Shown piece by piece: positions 25,009 through 33,169 of a stretch of 36,682 nt of DNA; position 1 is the stretch's first letter; each line of letters begins with the position of its first letter. The notes under the pieces are model-generated. The model was not told where the DNA came from. It worked only from the letters and a program-made list of their open reading frames with translations, and did no database searches. Source of the DNA: Rhizobacter sp. (lineage in GTDB: Bacteria; Pseudomonadota; Gammaproteobacteria; Burkholderiales; Burkholderiaceae_C). The translations under genes and the position numbers were made by a program. The stretch lies in contig JAMLIM010000036.1 of NCBI GenBank assembly GCA_023954175.1, positions 1-36,682 on the forward strand, written 5' to 3'.

Positions 25009-27369
25009 ATGCTGGTGCGCAGCCTGCAGCGGCTCGAGAGCCTGCTGTTTCGCCGTCGCGCCATCGTGCTGTGGGCGCTCGCGGCGCTGACGCTGGTGAT
25101 GGGCTTCTTTGCCGTGCAGTTGCGCATGGACGCGGGGTTCGAGAAGCAGTTGCCCATCGGCCACGAGTACATCGAGACCTTCAAGCAGTACCGCGACGAC
25201 CTGCTCGGCGCCAACCGGCTGACGATCGTGGTGCGCGCGCGGGACGGCAAGCTCTGGACCCGCGCCAGCCTGGAGCGGCTCTACGACGTCACGCAGGCGG
25301 TGATGTTCCTGCCCAACGTATCGCGCGGCAGCGTGCAGTCGCTGTGGACGCCGAACTCGTTCGTCAACGAGATCACGGAAGAGGGCTTTCGCGCCGACCC
25401 GATCATCCCGGGCACGGTCACGCCGGGCAGTCTGGACGCCGAGACCATCGCCACCATCGCGCGCACGACGGCGCTCGGCGGCTATGTGGGCACGCTCGTC
25501 GCGCGCGACCAGTCGAGCGCGATGATCACCGCCGAACTCAACGAGTACGACCAGCACGGCGTGCACATCGACTACGTCGCCTACAACCGCGTGCTCGAGC
25601 AGCAGATTCGCGACAAGTTCGAGGACAAGGACTACGAGATCCAGATCATCGGCTTCGCCAAGCAGATCGGCGACATCGCCGACGGCGCCGCAGCCGTGCT
25701 CGAGTTCTGCCTCGTCGCGCTGCTGCTGACGGCGGCCGCGGTGTACTGGTACTGCCATTCGCTGCGCTTCACCGCGCTCGCGATCGGTTGCTCGCTCGTG
25801 TCGCTCGTGTGGCAGTTCGGCACGCTGCACCTGTTGGGCTTCGGGCTCGACCCGCTCGGCGTGCTGGTGCCGTTCCTGGTGTTCGCGATCGGCGTCTCGC
25901 ACGGCGTGCAGCAGATCAACTTCATCGTGCGCGAGATCTCGCACGGCAGGACGACCGATCAGGCGGCGCGCGCGAGCTTCACCGGGCTGTTGATTCCGGG
26001 CACGCTGGCGCTCGTCACCGCCTTCGTCTCGTTCGTCACGCTGATCCTGATTCCGATCCCGATGGTGCGCGAGCTCGCCGTCACGGCGTCGCTCGGCGTG
26101 GCCTACAAGATCGTCACCAACCTGGTGATGCTGCCGCTGGGGGCGTCGTACTTCGACGTCGGCCAGGCCTACACCGACAAGGCCGAACGCAAGCGCATCC
26201 AGCGCGCGCGCTGGCTGCGCTTCCTGGTGCGTGTCGCCGAACCGCGCAACGCCGCGGTCGTGCTGGCCGTCGCCGGCGTGGTCTTCGTCACCGCGGTCTG
26301 GCAAAGCCGGGATCGCGTCATCGGCACGCTGCAAGCGGGCGCGCCCGAGTTGCGCGCCGACGCGCGCTTCAATCTCGATTCGGTCTCCGTCGCCGAGCAC
26401 TACGATGTCGGCCTCGACTGGATCAGCGTGGCCTTCGAGGCGCCGGCCAACTCGTGCGAGAACGTGGCCATCGGCGCCTACCAGGATCGCTTCGTGTGGG
26501 CGATGCACGCGGTGCCCGGCGTCGTCTCGATCTCGTCGTTCTCGAGCCAGCTGCGCCAGTACAGCGAGGGCTACAACGAGGGCAACCCGAAGATGGCCGT
26601 GATCCCGATCGACCCCGCCAACTACGCCGGCCTCGCGACCGAGATCAGCCGCGTTCCGGGGACGATGCGCAAGGACTGCAGCATGACGGCCGTGCACCTG
26701 TACCTCGGCGACCACAAGGCGACGACGATCAGCCGCGTGATCGCTGCCGCGAAGGCGTTTCGCGACAGCCATCCGATGCCCGGCGTCAAGATCCGCCTCG
26801 CGGCCGGCAACGCCGGCGTGCTGGCAGCCGTCAACGACGAAGTCGAACGCAGCGAGCTGCCGATGATGCTCTACGTCTACGCCGCGATCGCGTTGCTCGT
26901 CTTCGCCGTCTATCGGGATCTGCGCGCCGTGCTCGCCTGCTGCCTGCCGCTGACGATCGGCACCTTCATCGGCTACTGGTTCATGAAGGAGTTCGAGATC
27001 GGCCTGACCGTGGCCACGCTGCCGGTGATGGTGCTGGCGGTGGGCATCGGCGTGGACTACGCGTTCTACATCTACAACCGGCTGCAACTGCACCTCGCCC
27101 ACGGGCAGGGCATCGTCAAGGCGCTCGAGCAGTCGATCCTCGAGGTCGGCACGGCGACGATCTTCACCGCCATCACGCTCGCGGTCGGGGTCGCGACATG
27201 GTCGTTCTCGGCGCTGAAGTTCCAGGCCGACATGGGCAAGCTGCTCGCCTTCATGTTCATGGTCAACATGGTGATGGCGATGACGGTGCTGCCGGCCTTC
27301 GCGGTCTGGCTCGAGCGGCTGTTCCCGCGTCGATCTCCGGTGCGCGCGCCGGGTCTGCTGAGTCACTGA
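25009..27369 (+). CDS. RND/MMPL superfamily transporter
   Basis: A 786-residue inner-membrane transporter with two homologous halves. Each half has one leading membrane helix (about residues 20-40 in the first), a large periplasmic domain and a cluster of helices. The second half has GIGVDYAFYIYNR with D683, the kind of acidic residue that carries protons in this family. The first half has GVSHGVQQINF at the matching place, without the Asp. The ATG at 25009 is chosen because it is followed directly by the first helix region. An in-frame TTG at 24946 is the alternative, and neither has a strong Shine-Dalgarno. It probably exports or shuttles a hydrophobic compound together with the DUF1302/DUF1329 pair. 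Confidence 0.88.
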   Translation: MLVRSLQRLESLLFRRRAIVLWALAALTLVMGFFAVQLRMDAGFEKQLPIGHEYIETFKQYRDDLLGANRLTIVVRARDGKLWTRASLERLYDVTQAVMFLPNVSRGSVQSLWTPNSFVNEITEEGFRADPIIPGTVTPGSLDAETIATIARTTALGGYVGTLVARDQSSAMITAELNEYDQHGVHIDYVAYNRVLEQQIRDKFEDKDYEIQIIGFAKQIGDIADGAAAVLEFCLVALLLTAAAVYWYCHSLRFTALAIGCSLVSLVWQFGTLHLLGFGLDPLGVLVPFLVFAIGVSHGVQQINFIVREISHGRTTDQAARASFTGLLIPGTLALVTAFVSFVTLILIPIPMVRELAVTASLGVAYKIVTNLVMLPLGASYFDVGQAYTDKAERKRIQRARWLRFLVRVAEPRNAAVVLAVAGVVFVTAVWQSRDRVIGTLQAGAPELRADARFNLDSVSVAEHYDVGLDWISVAFEAPANSCENVAIGAYQDRFVWAMHAVPGVVSISSFSSQLRQYSEGYNEGNPKMAVIPIDPANYAGLATEISRVPGTMRKDCSMTAVHLYLGDHKATTISRVIAAAKAFRDSHPMPGVKIRLAAGNAGVLAAVNDEVERSELPMMLYVYAAIALLVFAVYRDLRAVLACCLPLTIGTFIGYWFMKEFEIGLTVATLPVMVLAVGIGVDYAFYIYNRLQLHLAHGQGIVKALEQSILEVGTATIFTAITLAVGVATWSFSALKFQADMGKLLAFMFMVNMVMAMTVLPAFAVWLERLFPRRSPVRAPGLLSH

Positions 27370-27371
27370 CC

Positions 27372-28355
27372 GTGTCGAAGACGCTGTGTCGACATGTCCT
27401 GGTCGCCGCGTTGCTGGTGGCAGGCGCGTTGACGCAGGCCCACGCCGCCGACGCGCCCAAGCCGCTCGAGCCGACGCCCGCCGTCGCCTCGCCGATCGCC
27501 GCCGAGGCGATGATGCTGGGCGCCGCCTGGGCCGGGCCGCGCGCGGTCGCGGTCGGCGAGCAAGGCATCGTGCTGCTGTCCGACGATCTTGGCCACACCT
27601 CGCGCCAGGCGCGGCAGGTGCCGCTCAGTTCGACGCTGACGGCGGTGGCGTTCGCCGACGCCAGGCAGGGCTGGGCCGTCGGCCACTGGGGCGCCGTTCT
27701 GGCGACGGCCGACGGCGGCGAGAGCTGGCACATCCAGCGCATCGACACGGCCGAGGATCGGCCGCTCTTTGCCGTCCACTTCTTCGATGCGCAACACGGC
27801 GTGGCGGTCGGCCTGTGGTCGCTCGTGCTGACGACCGACGACGGCGGCCAGACCTGGGTGCAGCAGACGCTCGCGCCGCCGCCGGGATCGACCCGGGCCG
27901 ACGCCAACCTGCTGTCGCTGTTCGCGGATGCACAAGGGCGCGTGTATGCCACCGGCGAGCGCGGTCTGGTATTGCGCTCGGACGATCGCGGCCACAGCTG
28001 GGTCTATCACAGCACCGGCTATGCAGGTTCGCTGTGGGCCGGCATCGCGTTGGCCGATGGCAGCCTGCTGGTCGGCGGCCAGCGCGGCAGCGTCTACCGC
28101 AGCAGCGACCGTGCGAAGCAATGGACGCGTGTCGAACTCGACAGCAAGAGCTCGGTCACCGGCTTCGCTGCCGACGGCGCCGCGGTGTTGCTCGTCGGGC
28201 TCGACGGCCTGCGCGCGTACAGCAAGGATGCGGGGCAGCACTTCAGCGTCTCGGTGCGCCCCGATCGCCTCACGCTGACCGCCGCCCTGCGCACCCCGCA
28301 AGGCGCTTGGCTGATGTGGTCGCGCCACGGCCCGGCGCCGGAGGCCGCACGCTGA
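27372..28355 (+). CDS. Exported YCF48-like beta-propeller protein
   Basis: A 327-residue protein with a signal peptide (about residues 1-26, TQAHAADA). Repeated BNR/YCF48-type blades follow, such as GILLSDDLGHTSR, GAVLATADGGESWHIQ, LVLTTDDGGQTWVQQ, GLVLRSDDRGHSWVY and GSVYRSSDRAKQWTRV. YCF48 itself assists photosystem II assembly. The bacterial relatives next to RND and DUF1302 genes have no proven function and may assist assembly or act as an adaptor. The GTG start at 27372 lies 2 bp after the MMPL stop, so the two are coupled. It is the last gene of the operon. Confidence 0.88.
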   Translation: MSKTLCRHVLVAALLVAGALTQAHAADAPKPLEPTPAVASPIAAEAMMLGAAWAGPRAVAVGEQGIVLLSDDLGHTSRQARQVPLSSTLTAVAFADARQGWAVGHWGAVLATADGGESWHIQRIDTAEDRPLFAVHFFDAQHGVAVGLWSLVLTTDDGGQTWVQQTLAPPPGSTRADANLLSLFADAQGRVYATGERGLVLRSDDRGHSWVYHSTGYAGSLWAGIALADGSLLVGGQRGSVYRSSDRAKQWTRVELDSKSSVTGFAADGAAVLLVGLDGLRAYSKDAGQHFSVSVRPDRLTLTAALRTPQGAWLMWSRHGPAPEAAR

Positions 28356-28356
28356 C

Positions 28357-28383
28357 GCGGTGCGGCGCGGTGCGGCGCGGTGC
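28357..28383. repeat. 10-bp tandem repeat GCGGTGCGGC x2.7
   Basis: Two complete and one partial copy of GCGGTGCGGC begin 1 bp after the YCF48-like stop. They fill most of the 33-bp gap to the convergent SDR stop codon. Confidence 0.8.
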
Positions 28384-28388
28384 CCGGA

Positions 28389-29135
28389 TCAGATGCAGCG
28401 CCCCCCGTCCACCTCCATCGCCACGCCCGTGATCATCGACGCCTCGTCGGAGCACAGGAAGCAGGCCGCGTTGCCGAGGTCCTCGGGTGTCGAGAAGCGG
28501 CCGAGCGGGATCGTCGAGAGGAACTTGGCGCGCATCTCGGGCGTGTCAACGCCCATGAAGATTTTCAGCATCGGCGTTTCACCGGCGACCGGGTTCAAGG
28601 CAACGACGCGGATGCCGAACGGCGCGAGCTCGACGGCCATTGCGCGCGTTGCGGTGATGACGAAGCCCTTGCTCGCGTTGTACCAGGCGAGGCGCGGGCG
28701 CGGGCTGACGCCGGCGGTCGATGCGATGTTGAGGATCACGCCGCTCTTTTGCGCCTTGAAGCGCGGCACGACCTCTCTCGCGGCGAGGTAGAGCGCCTTC
28801 ATGTTGACCGCGACGATGCGGTCGAACTCTTCCTCGGCCAGGCCTTCGAGCGGCTGCGGCAGGTGGCCGACGCCGGCGTTGTTGACGAGGATGTCGAGGC
28901 CGCCGTAGTGCTTGTGCGCGGCGTCGACCATCGCGCGCACGTCGTCCGCCTTCGAGACATCGACGGCGATGCTGCGCACATGCGCGCCAAGCGAATTGGC
29001 CACGCGCGCGCCGGCCGCGGCGTCGCGGTCGGCGATCAGCACGTGCGCGCCCTCGGTGACGAACTTGCGCGCGATGCCCTCGCCGAAGCCCGACCCGCCG
29101 CCGGTGACGATGGCCACTTTCTCACGCAGTCTCAT
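28389..29135 (-). CDS. Short-chain dehydrogenase/reductase
   Basis: A 248-residue classical SDR. It shows the cofactor motif T11-G-G-G-S-G-F-G18, NNAG at 85-88, and the catalytic set N111, S139, Y152 and K156 (NIASTAG, WYNASKG). D36 after beta-strand 2 (IADRD) favours NAD(H). Such enzymes oxidise or reduce alcohol/ketone pairs. The substrate is unknown. It follows an aldehyde dehydrogenase gene by 41 bp on the same strand, so an alcohol-to-acid sequence is possible. GGAGAG before the ATG gives a good ribosome site. Confidence 0.92.
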   Translation of the reverse strand: MRLREKVAIVTGGGSGFGEGIARKFVTEGAHVLIADRDAAAGARVANSLGAHVRSIAVDVSKADDVRAMVDAAHKHYGGLDILVNNAGVGHLPQPLEGLAEEEFDRIVAVNMKALYLAAREVVPRFKAQKSGVILNIASTAGVSPRPRLAWYNASKGFVITATRAMAVELAPFGIRVVALNPVAGETPMLKIFMGVDTPEMRAKFLSTIPLGRFSTPEDLGNAACFLCSDEASMITGVAMEVDGGRCI

Positions 29136-29176
29136 GTCGCTCTCCTTGTTCCCGGCCGAGGTTCAGCCCACAGGGC

Positions 29177-30637
29177 TCATCCATGGTGGATCGCCACCGT
29201 CTTCAAGGTCGAAAAGCCGTACAGCGCCTCGAAGCCCTTCTCGCGCCCGTGGCCCGAGAGCTTGACGCCGCCGAACGGCAATTCGACGCCGCCACCCGCG
29301 CCGTAGTTGTTGACGAACACCTGCCCGCATTTCAGCGCGCGCGCCATGCGCAGCTGGCGGCCGCCGTCGCGTGTCCAGACGCCGGCGACGAGGCCGAACG
29401 GCGTGCCATTGGCGATCGCGAGCGCGTCCGCCTCGCCGTCGAACGGGATCAGCACCTGCACCGGGCCGAAGATTTCCTGCTGCGCGACGGCGTGCGCTTC
29501 GGGCACGTCGGCCAGCAGCGTCGGGCGCACGTAGTGGCCGCCGGCCGGCACGTCGGCGACGAGCGCGGCCTGTGCCGCAACCGCCAGGCCGCTGTCGCGC
29601 GCGAGTGCCAGGTAGTGCTCGATGACGTCGCGCTGGCGGCGCGAGATGACGGGGCCGACGTCCAGATCCGCGAGCGCCGGGCCGACGCGCAGCGCCTTGT
29701 AGCGCGCGGCCATGCGCTCGCGCACGTCGGCATACACGCTGCGCTCGACGAGGATGCGCGACGCCGCCGAACAGGTCTGCCCCGCGTTCTGGATGCCGGC
29801 GTTGACGAGGAAGGGCAGCGCGGCGTCGATGTCCGCATCGGCGAACACGAGCTGCGGCGACTTGCCGCCGAGTTCGAGCGTCACCGGCACCGCGCTACGC
29901 GCCGCCGCCGCCTGCACCAGCGCGCCGGTCGCGACCGAACCGGTGAACGAGACGTGGTCGATGCCGGGATGCGCGGACAGCGCCGCGCCCGCCTCCTCGC
30001 CGAGACCGGTGACGACGTTCAAGGCGCCATCCGGCAGCCCCGCCTGCTGCGCGATGCGCGCGAACGCGAGCACCGTGAGGCAGGCTTCCTCGGCCGGCTT
30101 CAACACGCAGGCATTGCCCATCGCCAGCGCCGCGCCGACGCTGCGGCCGACGATCTGCATCGGGTAGTTCCACGGCACGATGTGGCCCGTCACGCCGTGC
30201 GGCTCACGCAGCGTGAGCACGGTGTAGCCGTTCAGGTAGGGCAGCGTCTCGCCGTGGATCTTGTCGCAGGCGCCGGCGTAGAACTCGAGGTAGCGCGCCA
30301 GCGCGAGCGCATCGGCGCGGCCCTGCTTCAAGGGCTTGCCGACGTCGAGCGCTTCGAGCCGCGCGAGTTCGTCGGCTTGCGCGGCGACGGCGAGGCCGAT
30401 GCGCGCCAGCACGCGTCCGCGCTCGGCCGCGCTGCAGCGGCCCCAGTCGCCCGCGTCGAGCGCCGCCCGTGCCGCGCCGACCGAAGCGTCGATATCCGCC
30501 GCGGCGCCGCGCGCAATGGTCGCGAGCGCGCTGCCGTCGGACGGGTTCTCGAGCATCAGCGTCGCGCCGCTCGCGGCGCCGCGCCAGACGCCGCCGATCA
30601 GCAGTTGCGTGGTGTCGAAGGGGATGTCGGGTTTCAT
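29177..30637 (-). CDS. Betaine-aldehyde/gamma-glutamyl-aminobutyraldehyde-type aldehyde dehydrogenase
   Basis: A 486-residue NAD-dependent aldehyde dehydrogenase with catalytic C289 (NAGQTCSAAS), ELGGKSPQLVFADAD and IVPWNYPMQ, typical of the betaine-aldehyde/PuuC branch that handles amino-aldehydes. The ATG at 30637 gives a usual N-terminus (TTQLLIGGVWRGA). It is divergent from a PuuB-like oxidase gene, and the pair recalls the Puu pathway, in which an oxidase yields an amino-aldehyde that this kind of enzyme oxidises. No gamma-glutamyl-putrescine synthetase gene is visible in the window, so the substrate stays open. Confidence 0.9.
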   Translation of the reverse strand: MKPDIPFDTTQLLIGGVWRGAASGATLMLENPSDGSALATIARGAAADIDASVGAARAALDAGDWGRCSAAERGRVLARIGLAVAAQADELARLEALDVGKPLKQGRADALALARYLEFYAGACDKIHGETLPYLNGYTVLTLREPHGVTGHIVPWNYPMQIVGRSVGAALAMGNACVLKPAEEACLTVLAFARIAQQAGLPDGALNVVTGLGEEAGAALSAHPGIDHVSFTGSVATGALVQAAAARSAVPVTLELGGKSPQLVFADADIDAALPFLVNAGIQNAGQTCSAASRILVERSVYADVRERMAARYKALRVGPALADLDVGPVISRRQRDVIEHYLALARDSGLAVAAQAALVADVPAGGHYVRPTLLADVPEAHAVAQQEIFGPVQVLIPFDGEADALAIANGTPFGLVAGVWTRDGGRQLRMARALKCGQVFVNNYGAGGGVELPFGGVKLSGHGREKGFEALYGFSTLKTVAIHHG

Positions 30638-30781
30638 CGTCGATCTGCGGTCGGTGCAACGAATGCAGCATAGCGCCGCGCGGCAGCGCTGGGCGTGTGT
30701 GCTTGGCAGACACGTTGGTGGGGCGCGATGGGAGGGCGCGAATGGGCGCGTTCGGCAAGCGCATCCGGCATGCGCATTCGC

Positions 30782-30802
30782 CAAGCCCGTTCCGCGGGCT
30801 TG
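30782..30802. promoter_or_regulatory. Inverted repeat upstream of the FAD oxidase gene
   Basis: CAAGCCCG (30782-30789), TTCCG, CGGGCTTG (30795-30802) form a perfect 8-bp inverted repeat ending 21 bp before the ATG at 30824. GCATTCG flanks it on both sides as a direct repeat. It could be an operator or a leader hairpin in the 186-bp divergent gap. Confidence 0.5.
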
Positions 30803-30823
30803 CCCGCATTCGACAATCGCGAC

Positions 30824-32125
30824 ATGCGCTCCGAGAACGTCCCCGCCGCGACGAGCTACTACGAGGCGACTGCCGATCGCCCCGTCGCGTGCGCGACCCT
30901 GGCCGGCGTCCACGACGCCGAGGTGTGCATCGTCGGCGCCGGGTTCGCCGGCCTGGCAACCGCGCTCGGCCTCGTCGAGCGCGGCCAGGGCGGCGTCGTG
31001 CTGCTCGAGGCCGAGCGCGTCGCCTACGGCGCTTCCGGCCGCAATGGCGGCTTCGTCTTCGGCGGCTACAGCCTCGACGGCGCCGAGCTCGTCGCGCAGC
31101 TCGGCGTCGAGGCGGCACGCGCCTGCTACGGCCTGACGCGCGCCGCGGTGGATCTGATCCGCACGCGCATCCAGACGCATGCCATCGAATGCGAGGCCGT
31201 CGAAGGCGGCGCGCTGCTCGCGAACTGGTTCGACGACGACGCCATCCTCCTGCGTCAGCAGCGGCAGATGCGCGAGCACTTCGGCGTCGAGTGGCGCCTC
31301 GTCGGCCGCGACGCGCTGGCGCAGCACGTCGTCACGCAGCGCTACTTCGGCGCGCTGCTCGAGCCGGACGCGTTTCACTTTCATCCGCTGAAGTACGCGC
31401 TCGGCATCGCGCGCGCGGCGCAGGCGGGCGGCGTCCGGCTGCACGAAGCGAGCCCGGTGCGCGCGGTCGAGCGCCTGCCGGACGGCCGCTTTCGCGTCGC
31501 CACCGAGGGCGGCGAGGTGCGCGCCCGCCACGTCGTGATGGCCGGCGGCGGCTACCTCGCCGGCGTCCTGCCGGCGCTCGAGCGCGCGATGCTGCCGATC
31601 GCGACCTACGTGATGGCGACCGAGCCGCTCGGCGCGCAGATCGAGGCGCTGGTCCCGAGCCGCGCGGCGATCTACGACACGCGCTTCGCGTTCGACTACT
31701 ACCGGCGCCTGAACGACAGCCGGCTGCTGTGGGGCGGGCGCATCTCGGTGCGCGATCGCAAGCCCGACGAGATCGCGCGCTTCCTGCGCCGCGACATGCT
31801 GCGCGTCTACCCGTCGCTCAAGGAGGCGCGCATCGATTTCGCCTGGAGCGGCCTGATGAGCTATGCGCGCCACAAGATGCCGCAGATCGGCCGCATCGAC
31901 GCCGGCCCGCTCGCGGGCGTCTGGCACGCGTCGAGCTTCGGTGGCCACGGCGTCGCGCCGACGACCGTCGCCGGCGAGCTGCTGGCCGACGCCATCACGG
32001 GTAAGGCCGCCGTGCCCGCCGCGTTCAAGGCCTTCGACCTCGCGCGCACCTGGCGCCCGCTCGGGCTCGCCGCGGCGCAGGCCGCGTACGCCTGGGCCGG
32101 GTGGCGCGACTGGCGACGAAGCTGA
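30824..32125 (+). CDS. FAD-dependent oxidoreductase (DAO family, PuuB-like)
   Basis: A 433-residue flavoprotein of the D-amino-acid oxidase family. The FAD Rossmann motif is G38-A-G-F-A-G43 and is followed by YGASGRNGGFVFGG (about 68-81), the stretch typical of gamma-glutamylputrescine oxidase and related amine oxidases. The C-terminus has WHASSFGGHGVAPTTVAGELLADAI, the second FAD-contact region. It would oxidise a primary or secondary amine to the imine/aldehyde with O2 or another acceptor. The ATG at 30824 (MRSENVPAATSYYEAT) fits the family start. The open frame upstream is unlike the family. It is divergent from the aldehyde dehydrogenase. Confidence 0.9.
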   Translation: MRSENVPAATSYYEATADRPVACATLAGVHDAEVCIVGAGFAGLATALGLVERGQGGVVLLEAERVAYGASGRNGGFVFGGYSLDGAELVAQLGVEAARACYGLTRAAVDLIRTRIQTHAIECEAVEGGALLANWFDDDAILLRQQRQMREHFGVEWRLVGRDALAQHVVTQRYFGALLEPDAFHFHPLKYALGIARAAQAGGVRLHEASPVRAVERLPDGRFRVATEGGEVRARHVVMAGGGYLAGVLPALERAMLPIATYVMATEPLGAQIEALVPSRAAIYDTRFAFDYYRRLNDSRLLWGGRISVRDRKPDEIARFLRRDMLRVYPSLKEARIDFAWSGLMSYARHKMPQIGRIDAGPLAGVWHASSFGGHGVAPTTVAGELLADAITGKAAVPAAFKAFDLARTWRPLGLAAAQAAYAWAGWRDWRRS

Positions 32126-32162
32126 GACCGGCGCCGGCGCGCTCAGCCTGCGGGCAGACCGC

Positions 32163-32930
32163 TCAGCGCTTGGGCGCCACCATCGCGAACATTGCCCCCT
32201 GCGGGTCTGAACACCGCGCGACCCACATCGGGCCGGGCACTTCCATCGGGCCGTCGGGGACCTTGCCGCCGCCCGCCTTCACGCGCTCGATCGCGGCGTC
32301 CAGCGCATCGACGTTGAAGTAGTACAGCCAGTTCGGCGCCGGCGTTTCGGGCGTCTTCGTCATCATGCCGCCGATCGCCTGGCCGCCCGCCGCGAACAGC
32401 TGATAGACGCCCATCGGGCCCATGTCCATCGCCTCGCCCTTGGTCCAGCCGAACAGGCCCGAATAGAAGGCGAACGCGGCCGGGCCGTCACCGGCGTGCA
32501 GCTCGTGCCAGCCGACGTGGCCGGGCGTGCCGTCGGCCGCCGCGGGCGGTGCCTCGTCGATCGAGCCCTTGAAGAGCATGAAGGCCGCGCCCTGCGGGTC
32601 GGCGACGACGGCAAAGCGGCCGACGCCCGGGATGTCCTGCGCCGGGCGATGGACCGTGCCGCCCGCGGCCTTCAGCTTCGCCGCAAAGGCATCGACGTCG
32701 GGGACGCCGATGTAGCCCACCCAGGCCGGGCGCGCGCCCATCTGCTTCGCCTCGGCGGGGATCTCCATGACGCCGCCGACGGGCGCGCCACCGGCAGAAA
32801 CGATCGTGTAGTTCATGCCGGGCATGCCGGAATCCGCGCCGCTCATGCCGAGGACTTTCTCGTAGAACTTCGTCGCCGCTGGCGGGTCGCTCGTCATCAG
32901 CTCGTACCAGACGAATGGGTTGCTTGACAT
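32163..32930 (-). CDS. Two-domain VOC family protein (glyoxalase-like)
   Basis: A 255-residue protein with two vicinal-oxygen-chelate halves (about residues 1-125 and 130-255). Each starts with a WYELMT/GWHELHA-like strand and ends in DPQGA(A/M)F. This tandem form is common in bacterial proteins annotated as glyoxalase-like or bleomycin-resistance-like. No substrate can be deduced. The start is set at the ATG at 32930 (MSSNPFVWYELMTSDP). The frame runs open further upstream only through a Gly/Arg repeat without family similarity. It converges with the FAD oxidase gene. Confidence 0.9.
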   Translation of the reverse strand: MSSNPFVWYELMTSDPPAATKFYEKVLGMSGADSGMPGMNYTIVSAGGAPVGGVMEIPAEAKQMGARPAWVGYIGVPDVDAFAAKLKAAGGTVHRPAQDIPGVGRFAVVADPQGAAFMLFKGSIDEAPPAAADGTPGHVGWHELHAGDGPAAFAFYSGLFGWTKGEAMDMGPMGVYQLFAAGGQAIGGMMTKTPETPAPNWLYYFNVDALDAAIERVKAGGGKVPDGPMEVPGPMWVARCSDPQGAMFAMVAPKR

Positions 32931-33042
32931 GGTGGTCTGCTCCTTGCCGTTTGATCGATGGATGGCGGCCCGCACAGCCGCACCGGTCTGCACCCCGGGG
33001 CCGCCTGTCGGCATGATGCTGCTCAAGCCGGGACTGCGCAAG

Positions 33043-33102
33043 CGCACGCGACCTGAACGCACGCCACCGAAATGCACACCACCCGAGCGCCCGCCACCGA
33101 AA
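33043..33102. repeat. Degenerate 15-bp tandem repeat x4
   Basis: Four 15-bp units (33043, 33058, 33073, 33088) follow a pattern like CGCACGCCACCGAAA. The second and fourth are the closest match, giving a 30-bp higher-order period. The tract lies in the 239-bp divergent space between the VOC gene and the ABC permease gene, upstream of both. I see no other clear promoter there. Confidence 0.75.
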
Positions 33103-33169
33103 GCGCCGCGCACGGGTTATCGTCGCGCCTCATGCGCACGCTGCTGCTCCGGCTTCTTGACGATCGACG

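Noticed and set aside
23215-27366. Minus-strand open frame of about 1380 codons antisense to DUF1302 and the transporter
   Set aside because: It is rich in Arg, His, Asp and Val in the pattern expected from the reverse complement of high-GC coding DNA, with no domain or ribosome site.
25071-28355. Very long open frame (about 1090 codons) through the transporter gene
   Set aside because: Only its last 327 codons, starting at GTG 27372, read as a real protein (YCF48-like). The earlier part is Arg/Ala-rich, lies in another frame of the transporter gene and shows no family motif.
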